Below, piece by piece: positions 32,803 to 43,004 of a stretch of 64,000 nt of DNA. The first letter of the stretch is position 1. The number at the start of each line of letters is the position of its first letter. Below the pieces are notes generated by a model that did no database searches, was not told where the DNA came from, and worked only from the letters and a program-made list of their open reading frames with translations. The position numbers and the translations under genes were made by a program. Source of the stretch: Adiantum capillus-veneris (lineage: Eukaryota > Streptophyta > Polypodiopsida > Polypodiales > Pteridaceae); NCBI GenBank assembly GCA_014529385.2, contig CM043958.1, positions 85,793,525-85,857,524 of the forward strand, read 5' to 3'.

Positions 32803-33129
32803 AGGTTGCATCCTCCCGGGCTCCAGCACATGCCTACTCACTTTCTCCGATTTCAATGAGCTTTGGCGAGCGTTTGCAGGTCGATAAAAATTTCGGGCAA
32901 GTTAGTAGAGCTCAGTCTGCTCATATTCTGATTCGGGCTCATTTCGGCCTTCGTTTCCACTGCAGGCAGGTCTGCACAGGCAATTTTGTCATTTAGTGCA
33001 TAATTTTTTTCAGTGCCATTTTCTGCATAATAGGTCCCATTCAGTCTACTGTGGGTTGTGCTATATAGCACGTCTCACTCAGTTTCTCCTCATTTAGGGC
33101 AGTTTTCACATCATGTGCAGGCATTTTCC

Positions 33130-34180
33130 ATGGCTGACAACAACACAGATGTGTTCAAGATGTTTGCTGTTGAGGATAGATTTTGGATGGGGACAATTAC
33201 CCTATGTGGGCTTACATGATGCAACATGTTCTTGTGTCAAAGGGTGTCTAGAATATTGTGCAGGGCATTGATGTACGTCATGTAGGCGATGAGGATGTTG
33301 CAGGTCTTGCTGCAAGAATTGTTGCTATTAGAGTTGTTTTGCCTACGGTAGAACAAGCTTGTTGGGATGTAAAGGATGCACAGGTTCATGCATTGATTGC
33401 ATTGTCTATGAAGCGCACCATCACTTCTTACATTCGTTGAACAAAATCTGCAAAACAAGCTTGGGATATTCTAGCAGGTCTTTATGCAAGCCGCAAAATG
33501 AGGCTAAAATTGCTTTGTTGCGTAAAGAGCTGGAATCGAAGATTATGCATGAGGAAGATGATATGGACACTTTCCTTACTAGTGTCAAGGATATCAATGA
33601 CCAACTTATTTTTGCCGGTGAAGTCATTTCAGACAGTTCCCTTGTGCAGACTGTTCTTGATGCCTTACCAGATTCTTACCAGACTTTTGCTAGTACTTGG
33701 AGACTTGTGACCCAAGGAAATCGTAAAGTTGTCAAGTTTGATGCATTATGCACATTGTTGTTCCAAGAGTCACTTTCCAGAAAAAACAGGACGAGGCAGC
33801 GTGCAGTTGAAAAGGATTTTATTGCTTCTCAAAGAAAGGGTGGTAACAACAATGCAGCCACTTCTTATGGTTCTACTGCGAGTGGCCAGAATTCTGTTCC
33901 TAATGCTTCTGCTGGCATCAATTCGTCTAGAAATTCTGGTGATAAGGGCAAAAAGAAGATGCGTTGCCATTATTGTAAATCTAATGATCACTTGATCAAG
34001 CAATGTCCTAAGCTGAAGGCCAAAGAGGCTAAGAAGAAAGAGGGTGGTTCCACTGCAAATGCTGGTTCCACTACAAATGCAATCATTGTTGAGTCTTCTG
34101 TGAAGGGAGACTGTGATGCTAATGTTGATGCAAAATGGGATTTTAGTGCAGAGTGCACTTACAATCGTGTTGTCCATGAT
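33130..34180 (+). pseudogene. Copia-C gag
   Basis: The ATG at 33130 opens MADNNTDVFKMFA. After frameshifts near 33180 and 33440 the frame 33359-34492 continues with AKIALLRKELESKIMHEEDD, DTFLTSVKDINDQLIFAGE and LDALPDSYQTFASTWRL, a gag capsid region. The zinc knuckle is CHYCKSNDHLIKQC (near 33963-34005), followed by a Lys-rich stretch. At least two frameshifts disable it. Confidence 0.85.
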
Positions 34181-35504
34181 GCGTGCATGTCAGTTGTGCT
34201 GCAGATTCACATGTGTGGTATTTCGATAGTGGTGCTACAAAGCACATTACCTCACATTGTGAATTGTTCACATCTCTCAAGTCTGTCCCTCATGGGAATT
34301 CAGTCACTTGTGCCAACAATGCCTCTTATCTGGTTCAAGGAGTTTGAAAGATCGTGCTTACTACTACAAATGGCAGTTCCTTCACACTTGTTGATGCACT
34401 TTATGTACTTGGGATCAAGAACAACCTTTTGTCTGTATCCGCACTTGCTAGACTTGGATTTGTACTCAAATTTATGGATGACAGATGTATAGTTCATGAT
34501 CTCAATTTTGGTGATGAAATTGTTGCATCTGGCCTTTTGTGCCGTGGGCTGTATAAGCTCACTTTGTATGACCAATGTGGACAAAATTTTGCAAATGCAG
34601 TTGCAGATTCAAGGGCTGTTTCAAATGCAAAACTGTGGCATGCACGTTTTGGGCATCTAAACTTTGCCAGTTTGTTGCGTCTGCAGAAATTTGATATGGT
34701 TGCTTCTTTACCGCCTCTTGAAGCACCCTTCAAACATGTTTGTGAAGGCTATATTTTGGATAAAATGCAGCGTTCGAAGTTTCCAAAGGATGGTTCAGTT
34801 AGGGCCACATGTAGCTTGTGCATAGTGATGTTTGTGTGCCCATGCAAACTCCGTCCTTGGGAAATTACCTTTACTTCATGACTTTCATTGATGATTACTC
34901 CAGGAATGCATGGGTATTTTCGCTTAAAGCGAAGTCCGAAGTTTTTATGTGCTTCAAACAATTTTTGGCTATGGCTGAAAATGTATCAAAATGTACTATG
35001 GGCACCCTTCGTTTCGATCGAGGGGGGAAGTATATGTCTCATGAATTTAATGAATTTCTAGCTAGTCATGGGCTAAAACACCAATGTACAGTGCCTTATA
35101 CGCCTCAACAAAATGGTGTTGCTGAGAGGAAAAACAGGTCACTTACGGAAATGGCACGATGTATGGTCAAAAGTCAAGCTTTGCCGCATTCTTTTTGGCT
35201 TGAGGCCATCATGTGTGCCACTTATGTTCTTAACAAGTGTCCTACGAAAGCTTTACAGTCTATTACTCCATATGAAGCATGGCATGATAGAAAGCCTTCT
35301 ATTGAGCACTTGCGTGTTTTTGGATGTTTGGCATATGCTTTGGTGACACAAACACAGTGCAAAAAATTGGATGATAAGGCTATCAAATGTATTTTTGTTG
35401 GTTATAGTGTTGAAAGAAAAGGTTACAGGTTGTATCATCCGCAAACAAATCGTATTTTGGTTTCACGAGATGTAGTGTTTGCTGTCATGTACGAGAGACA
35501 GTAA
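34180..35504 (+). pseudogene. Copia-C protease and integrase
   Basis: Protease remnants (WYFDSGATKHIT-like, near 34218, with frame changes) lead into 34354-34800 with LVDALYVLGIKNNLLSVSAL and the integrase zinc finger (KLWHARFGHLNFASL). The frame 34818-35504 is the core: MTFIDDYSRNAWVF, then LRFDRGGKYMSHEF (usually LRSDNGGEY), then NGVAERKNRSLTEMARCM. The DDE residues remain, but Asn and Glu next to the second Asp are changed. It ends in CIFVGYS…GYRLYHP…RDVVF. Confidence 0.85.
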
Positions 35505-37308
35505 TGTAAGCTCACAGGACATTTATGACACTTTGTTGCCTCTTTTCAGTGGTGGAAGTTTGAATGTAAATTCCAATGGGGGTTTCCAACAATGTTACAA
35601 ATCAGCCTATTACTGATGCAGATGTACTTGATGTACTTGATGAGGAAAGGGCTGAAAATGAGCAGCCTAGAGGTATGCCAAAATGGCTGGTGCATACATT
35701 GCGTGACGGTAAATTGGATGCACATTTGTCTAGTCATACTCGTTCAGGCTGTACGCATTCATCTTATGCATCAGATTGTTAAGCTTTGGCTGTGTCTAGC
35801 TTACACGATGTTGAGGAACCTCAATTCAAAAAATTGGATGGATGCCATGCAATCAAAATATGATGCACTTACAGAAAATGACACATGGACTTTATGTGAT
35901 TTGCCTCCTAACAAAAAGGTCATTGGTACGAAGTGGGTTTACAAGTTGAAACGCAAGCCGGATGGTGGGATTGATCGCATAAGGGTTATGCATAGCAAAA
36001 AGGCATAGATTATGAAGAGACTTTTGCTCCCACTTGTCATATGACTATTGTGTGTCTTCTTTGTGCATTGGCAGCTCATTTTGGTTGGGATGTACATCAA
36101 TCAGACATTGTTACTGCTTTCTTGAATGGTGACATATTTTAGGAAGTTTATGTAATGTAACCTCACAGTGTGTCAAGAAAGGACAAGAGGAAAAAGTGTG
36201 CAGATGTAAGAAGGCTTTGTATGGGTTGAAGCAATCTCCTTGTGCTTGGTATGAGAAGGATGACACTCATTTGTTCAAACAAGGCTTTCGTAGCAATCCA
36301 ATAGAAATCACATTGTATGTGAAGCGTGAGGGTGATGTACTTCTCATTATTGTTCTTTATGTGGATGATTCGCTGATCACTGGTCCCAATGAGACACACA
36401 TTGCTGAATTTGAAGGCTAATTTGAATACTACTTTCAAGATGAAAGATTTGGGGATGTTGCATCATTACTTGGGTATACAGTTTAAGCAGTGTAATGGTG
36501 GTATTTCCTTGTGTCAAAAAAGTTACATAGAGACATTGCTATGTAAGTTTGGACTTGAGGATTGCAAACCTATTGCCACTCCCATGTAAATAGGTTTGAA
36601 GTTAAGTCTACATGATGCTGGTGATCCTGTGATGTCACTCTTTACCAAACTGTTGTTGCCTGCCTCATTTATGTATGCAACACGAGGCCGGATATTCAGT
36701 TTGCAGTCTCACAAGTCAGCAGATTTATGTATAGCCTAGGGTCTAAGCATTGGCAGGCTGTCAAGAGGATTTTTCACTACCTTAGTGGCACTTTACGTCT
36801 TGTCTTGTTTTATCCCAAGGGGGGATCATTGCTGCCAGACTTACATGCTTTTTTGGACTCAGATTGAGCTAATTGTTTTGACACGCGAGTGTCCACAAGT
36901 GGTTTTTTTTTTCATGCGTGGCAGTTCATGTATATCATGGTTACGCAAGAAGCAACCTACTATGGCCACTTCTAGTTGTGAGGCTGAGTACAGGGCAGTA
37001 TTCACAGCTACGGTTGAGTGTGTATGGCTCAGACGCCTTATGGCTGATTTGGACAAGACACTACCAACACTATATACATTAACAGTTAGAGCGCATTGGC
37101 AATTGTGAGGAATGCAGTTTTTCATGCTTGCACAAAGCACATTGAGGTGCATTACCACTATGTCAAGGAGAGGCTCTCAGTAGGAGAGATCAACTTGGCT
37201 TATGTGCCAACACAGGACAACCTTGCATATTTTTTCACAAAGGCATTGTCTCATGAGAAGCTCGAAGCTTTCCGCAAAGCTTTAGGATTACTCCCCTTTG
37301 TGGACTGA
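35505..37308 (+). pseudogene. Copia-C reverse transcriptase and RNase H
   Basis: RT pieces in several frames are NDTWTLCDLPPNKKVIGTKW, KKALYGLKQSPCAWYEK and an intact YVDDSLITG (near 36357), then KDLGMLHHYLGIQF. RNase H pieces are SWLRKKQPTMATSSCEAEYR, then TKHIEVHYHYVKERL and FFTKALSHEKLEAF. There are stops at about 36006, 36141 and 36418 and frameshifts near 36590-36780 and 37080. It is dead. Confidence 0.85.
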
Positions 37309-37383
37309 TCATGTCCTCAGGGCATGGCACTTCCCTTTACTCATGTGCCAGCTTTTGTTCATCGCATCACTCCAAGGGGAATT

Positions 37384-37610
37384 TGTTACCATATACATGT
37401 GGTAGTGATGTGTGTGAACACAATAGGACCGCCGGGGCATTTTTCCCCTATTTAGGAGGTTTTTTCCCCTGTGCATTGTATATACACCCATCACTCTAGG
37501 GCTATCTATCTTTCCATTGCACACTAAGTAACACACTCTCAGTTGTGTGCCTTGAGCTTCCTTCCTCTTCTCCAAGCTGTGTGCGTTTCTCTGCAACCCT
37601 AATTCCAACA
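37384..37610 (+). repeat. 3' LTR copy 1 of Copia-C
   Basis: 227 bp, directly after the polypurine tract, and ends AATTCCAACA. Confidence 0.92.
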
Positions 37611-37613
37611 ATT

Positions 37614-37840
37614 TGTTACCATATACATGTGGTAGTGATGTGTGTGAACACACTAGGACTGCTGGGGCATTTTTTCCCTCTTTAGGAGGTTTTTCCCCCC
37701 GTGCATTGTATATATGCCAATCACTCTAGGGCTATCTATCTTTCCATTGCACACTAAGTAACACACTCTCAGTTGTGTGCCTTGAGCTTCCTTTGTCTTC
37801 TCCAAGCTGTGTGCATTTCTCTGCAACCCTAATTCCAAAA
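37614..37840 (+). repeat. 3' LTR copy 2 of Copia-C
   Basis: 227 bp starting TGTTACC three bases after copy 1 and ending AATTCCAAAA. At several sites it agrees with the 5' LTR against copy 1 (cactagga, ccctcttta, tatatatgcc). Confidence 0.92.
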
Positions 37841-38201
37841 ATTTCTTGCAGTCGTACTGCCATTTTTGGTCTGTAATCTGATGATGATGATGAATACACA
37901 GTAAAGCGGTACCTTCTTTCTCTCAATCATGGTGTTTATTATTCATATGCTTTGCAGTTCTATGACTTAATGTGTAGTCTACCGTTGTATCTTTCTCCTG
38001 CATTGTGTGTCTCTCTTATTGAATCTCTGTTAGGGCTATGATCCCCTAACACTTTGGCAATCCTGTTGGTGTCTATTTCTAGAGACTGGAATGAGCTTTT
38101 GACATTTTGGGACGATTGGTGAAGCGGTTCTTGTGGTTGTTTCGAATTCAGCCTGAACTGTCATAAAAACTGATATCTAATTCTCCCAAATGATTTTCTC
38201 A
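37841..38201. other. spacer with possible LTR remnant
   Basis: No gene. Bases 38028-38035 and 38044-38051 form an 8-bp perfect hairpin (tgttaggg / ccctaaca). Two bases later comes tttggcaatc, the sequence that follows the Athila/Tat-like LTR at 16594, so this may be the right edge of a related LTR. Confidence 0.35.
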
Positions 38202-39706
38202 TGTTAAACTGATCATTTAATATGGGGAAGTACCAGGGGAGTAAAAGCTAGAATATTGGTAAGGCTGCCAGACCGGTCTCTGTCAGGGATCCAAAGGAGG
38301 GAAGATAGGGATCCAAAGGGGGACAATCTGCAAAAGAGAAATGTGCTTCAATGTGGCTTAAAAGACCTAAGGTTCAGCTCCATCAAGACTTCCATAGGCT
38401 AAAGTTCCTAAATTTAATTGTATTCTCCAATGGCGGATGGTCATGGGAAGACTAAAAAGTCTTCCCACATCCCTAGGAAGGGGGGGGGGGGGGGGGGGCG
38501 AGCCCTAATGGTAGGGGATGAGAGAGAAACACACACACACACTCCCAAGATTTCCCCAAAGGAAAGAATGGACACATGGTAGGCTCCTAGGCCAGTTGTC
38601 CCCAATTTCCCCTCAAACCCTATTGGATGGCCATAGAGGTGGACTAATGAGAATTAGGCTAGAATAAAATTAGTCTAATCAATTTAAAAATGCTTGATAA
38701 AAAAACCAATAGAAATTAAGCTCCCTAGAAGACTATTGGATAGTCTACCAAGGGGTCCAATGAGCATCCAGCAGCCCAATGGCTTGCCTGCTTCCTATTG
38801 GCCACTAGAAGACAAAAAGGTCCAATGAGAGTTTAAATGAATTGTTTAATTACCTAAAGCTCTCACAAAAGGGAAAAGGGGGACACATGTCACAAGGCTA
38901 TCAATTATGCTTCTAATTTATGATTGGCGAAGCTTTGCAGGAGCCAATGAGAGGCCAGCATGAGTAATTTGCAAGAGGGGTCGACCAAGAAGAGAGAGAG
39001 GGCTGCATTTTAGTCTAACACATTGCTACACATACACACACACACAACTCATGTGTGCAAGAAGAACTCCATCTCCTTCTCCAAGCATTGAGAAGTAGAG
39101 GCCTACACCAATAACTCTTAGCTATGGAATGCAAATCGAACCAAGAGCCAAGCTTCAATGGCATGCTCATCTCCTCTACCATGCTAATTACTAAGCTAAG
39201 CTATGTTATTAGAGTGATTATGTGAGGATAATACTTATTTCTTGTAAGATACATCTTCTTTCTCTCAATACATCCTCATTCCCTGCTAGCTCTCACCAAT
39301 TTTAAAGGTGTGTGAGGTCCTGGGACTGAGGCTAGGGACACTAGGTGTGTTTTTCAAGCATAATTTGGTGCATGAAGCTTCCATCTTCATTGCACCAACT
39401 AGTTTTGTCAAGGAACACAAAGATTGTATTGTACAAAAGTCTCCTTTGATGGGAGAAGCTATAATACAAAGCATTTATGGAGGGGCGACCGGCTCCATGT
39501 AAATCCGGTCCTCAATTGTTGTCAATTGTTCTATTTCTCTCTCTTTTCAAGTATTATCAATGCCAAATTAGCTGGGTGTAAATTGCTATGTTTCTTTCTC
39601 AAATTAAGTACTCTCTCTATGCTCATTAGGAACTTGTTCTTAATGAAATGCTCAATATGTTATCAATTTCCACTACACATAACTTACCATTGCATTAAAT
39701 GTTACA
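38202..39706 (+). repeat. LTR of family D, plus orientation
   Basis: About 1505 bp from TGTTAAACTGATCA to ATTAAATGTTACA, followed by an initiator-Met primer site, so it is a 5' LTR. The ends were set by alignment with the inverted copy at 40630-42069. It contains a run of 19 G (38480-38498) and ACACAC/AGAGAG tracts. Confidence 0.8.
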
Positions 39707-39707
39707 T

Positions 39708-39719
39708 TGGTATCAGAGC
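39708..39719 (+). promoter_or_regulatory. primer-binding site of family D element
   Basis: TGGTATCAGAGC, a perfect initiator-Met type, one base after the LTR end. Confidence 0.9.
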
Positions 39720-40629
39720 TATTGGTTTCTCTTCTCTTGCTCAAGAAGATAGGTCCTCAAGCCATCTACAAATGGTTGGTGTTATTAATTGCAAAAGGGT
39801 AAGTAGAATAGGGTTTTTTAATCCTTGAAGCATGCCTGCTTTATGCAGTTAATGGGGATACCATTGAGAGTTATGGTTTTAATAATGGAGTCCTACGGGG
39901 CTTGCCTATGGCTTAACCATTACTGAGCTATTAGAAGCTTGACAGGAACCAATTTTGTCTTGGCTCTGTTGAACCCTCTCTTCTATTCCTTGCAATTAAT
40001 AATATTTGAGCCACGGGTATAGATGCTTGAGTGCTTATCTTTGAAGGTAAAGAGGAATAGCAACTAGGGCTTGAAGTGTCAAAGTACAAGTAAAAATTTA
40101 CACCTAAAATTTTCTAGTATGGCTAACAAGGGAAAAGAGATTGAAATGAATTTGATTTTGCTAATGAAAGAGCAACTGATCATGCCCCTATGCTTGTAAA
40201 CTATCTTATTTCTAGGCTTCAACAAGCCTTGGGCAACCCATCCCTCTAAGGTGAAATGCTACAGCAATTGCGCACCCATGGTATTCTCCAAACTCCCCAC
40301 CAAGAAGAGAGAGTACCTGGGAAATCTCCTGGTGAGACTTTCAAAAGAGGAATCTCTCCGATAAGGAAAGAAGAGGAGGATCTGTACGAAGGGCTCAAAA
40401 ACTTACTACTTGATGAGGCATCTCCATCTCAAAGGAGAACCCAAGTTTCAACAGTAGAGCCCCCACCAAAAGAACGAGAAAGAAGCGAGTCTCCTACCAC
40501 CTAGGCGGAGATGGCTCCACGAAGACGGTGGGCAAATGTTCCCCAACACCAGACCATCACATACTTCTCTACACCATAATTCAAAGAGGGAAGAGAGAAA
40601 ACAAGAGAAGAAAAAGGTGAGAAAGAGGT
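39720..40629 (+). pseudogene. leader and gag start of family D element
   Basis: After the leader an ATG at about 40120 gives MANKGKEIEMNLILLMKEQL before a stop. The frame 40256-40504 encodes a charged peptide (VPGKSPGETFKRGISPIRKE…). These are the position and composition expected of a gag N-terminus, but no diagnostic motif is left. The internal region is cut at 40629 by the inverted LTR. Confidence 0.5.
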
Positions 40630-41342
40630 TGTAATGGAATTAGCATTTTAACTTGAGTTGGAGCGGAAAGTGAATAACATATTGGGCATTTCCTTGAGCA
40701 TTCCTCTATGTGTAGATATAGAGTGAGAAAGAAAGTGCTTGGATGGAGAGAGCAACACTAACACATTACTTCATTAACATGGCATGAACAATACTTGTAA
40801 AAGAGAGTGAGAGTTTAGAGAAATTGACACCAATAGAGGACCGGATTAGTTGGAGCCGGTCCCCCCTCTAATAGGCATTTGTATTATAGATTCTTCCATG
40901 ACGGAAGACTTGTTTACAATACAGCTTATTGTGTTTCCTTGAAATATTCTTGATGAGGTGAAGATGGTGAAGTTCACTCACCAAGCATTAGCATGGTAAC
41001 AACAATAAACATGATTAGCATGAACTTGAAGAATGCCCAACCTCAATCCCAAGACCTCAAACACCATGAAAAGTGAGGAGAGCTGGCATGGAGTGAGGAA
41101 GAAGAGAGAAGTAGAAGTAGCTCTACGAGAAAGCAATAACCCCTTGGACATAATCACTCATAGCTCTTGTAGCATAGCTTAGCATAGTGATAATGGAGAT
41201 TAGAGAGATTGATAAGCAAGCATAAGCATTCTCTTGTGTGGATTTGCATCCATAGCCAAGAGCTTGTGGTAGTAGGCACTCAACTTCTCAAGCTTGGACA
41301 AGGAGATGGAGTTCTTGCTTCACAAGAGTGTGTGAAGATAAG

Positions 41343-41388
<46 letters not shown>

Positions 41389-41399
41389 CATGCATGTTC

Positions 41400-41456
<57 letters not shown>

Positions 41457-42069
41457 CTAGGTCAACCCCCTTCCCTAGGCTTTCCTTGAAGCTCATTGGG
41501 CTATGTAGTCGTCTAGCCAATGAGAGCTTGGCTCCCTTTGGGGCAAGGTGTGTAGCCTCTTGACAAGTGTTTTTCTTTCCCTTTTGTGAGGCTAAGCTAG
41601 CACGCTCCTTGCTTAAGCACAACCCTTGCCTACTTGAGCAATGTGCCTCTACACTTGTCATGTGGCCCCTTTCCTTTCATGAGATTATGGGTCCTTGGTG
41701 AGGTGCATACTTACTACATACATATCTCCTTTTTAGGGCTCGCCCCCTTCTTTGTAGCAAGTTATTTGAACTTGGTAAGCAGGCAAACCCCCTGCTTAAA
41801 CAAGCTGCCCCCGTGCCTGCTTGTATTTTACTTGAATAAAGTTTAAAATTTAAAGACTATGTCCTAAGGATTTCAACACTTACCTTTGGAGGCTTTAATG
41901 AAGCCAGTGCTAAGGTCTTTTGCTCCATTGGTTAACCTTGCTCTTTGATAGACCATCTCTCATTTGGGCTCCTTTACCATTTGCCCCGTGTTGAAATAAA
42001 TCTATAAGCATATCTGTATCTTAACCCTTGTTCCCATTTATTCTCCCACATTAAGTGATCAGTTTAATA
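40630..42069 (-). repeat. LTR of family D, inverted copy
   Basis: About 1440 bp, the reverse complement of the same family as 38202-39706 (shared aagaactccatctcctt, atggaagaatctataatac-like, ggaccggctcc and ccattaca ends). Its left end (TA instead of TG) is mutated. No primer site follows it, so it is a 3' LTR or a solo LTR. Two GA microsatellites (41346-41386, 41405-41453) lie inside. Confidence 0.8.
41346..41453. repeat. two (GA)n microsatellites
   Basis: 41346-41386 and 41405-41453 are perfect GA runs split by ctcatgcatgttcaaat. They are expanded in the inverted LTR relative to its plus-strand relative. Confidence 0.95.
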
Positions 42070-42110
42070 TGAAAAATATTGGGTTGGTTAGACATTAGAT
42101 TTTATGACAT

Positions 42111-42637
42111 TGGAATTGGAGTTGATATCTTTAGATAGCTGATTCTAGTGTTAGAAGTTTACAGCTACTGGTGATGTGTTAGTTCAAACATTAAACTGGA
42201 CAAGGGAATAGAAACTGAACTGGAATACATCTACTGAAATGAGAACCAGACTGAAGTATTGAGAATGATGTTCATATTCAGATTCAGACTCAGAGAGAAT
42301 GAGTACAAAGTGTATGACTGGAGTATACTGTACTGCTGTATTTAGGATTACAGATGAAAGATTACAATAAAGATGATGTAGCTCAAGAACAACTCAGGGC
42401 TAAGGATTATGAATCAAAAGCTTAAGCAGAGGTACAGCCGACAAATGGCTCGATTCATGCCCACGACTCATGCCAACCCGATTACAATGTAATGGGTCCT
42501 ATTTATATGCTTAGGGAATTACTGTGGTAACTACTGACTGATCCACTGTGGTAACTACTGTGGTAATTACTGACTGATCCACTGTTCGTCTCACAAGAGC
42601 CGGTTCCCACCCAGTGAGACTGTCTCAGCCATCTACA
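42111..42637 (-). repeat. Athila/Tat-like LTR, inverted copy
   Basis: 527 bp, the complement of 16070-16594 along its whole length (for example gatggctgagacagtctcac at one end and cagctatctaaaga…ccaattcca at the other). On the minus strand it is preceded by a purine tract, so it is a 3' LTR. Confidence 0.88.
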
Positions 42638-42655
42638 TCCTTCCCTCCTTTCTTG
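42638..42655 (-). promoter_or_regulatory. polypurine tract of inverted Athila/Tat-like copy
   Basis: On the minus strand caagaaaggagggaagga lies directly before the LTR start TGTAGATGG. Confidence 0.75.
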
Positions 42656-43004
42656 AATTTTGGCAAGATTCCAATTTTTTTGAGAAAAAATCCACCGTCC
42701 GATTCTCCTGGAATGTTGCTTGTCGAGTGCTTGACACCCCTATAGTTGTAATTCCATGGGCATCAAGCCAAGTTGTACTACAAAAATCCACCGTCTGATT
42801 CTTCTAGAATTTTGCTCATTGAGTGTTGAACACCCTTATAATTGTAATTCCAAGGGCCGTCAGCCAAATGACACCAATCCCTGAGTGGAAGAATCTAGCG
42901 TCTGCTGGGAAAACTGGTGGAAAAATCCACCGTCTGATTCGAGGACTCAAAGTCTGTGCTAACTGAGAAGAAGGAAAAATCCTTGACCGAATTCTGAGAT
43001 GGAA

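Larger units (their letters stand above)
32563..37840 (+). mobile_element. Copia-C, Ty1/copia retrotransposon with duplicated 3' LTR
   Basis: 5' LTR 32563-32788, primer site 32791-32802, gag and pol with frameshifts and stops, purine tract ccaaggggaat, then two LTR copies in tandem (37384-37610 and 37614-37840) separated by three bases. Flanks GTTTC (left) and ATTTC (right of the last LTR) suggest a 5-bp duplication with one mismatch spanning the whole structure. Its protein is a different copia lineage from Copia-A/B. Confidence 0.88.

Noticed and set aside
38028-38051. 8-bp hairpin as a transcription terminator
   Set aside because: Plant nuclear context; it more likely marks an LTR edge or chance.
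41209-41661. ORFs on both strands around the GA repeats
   Set aside because: Microsatellite translation inside an LTR.
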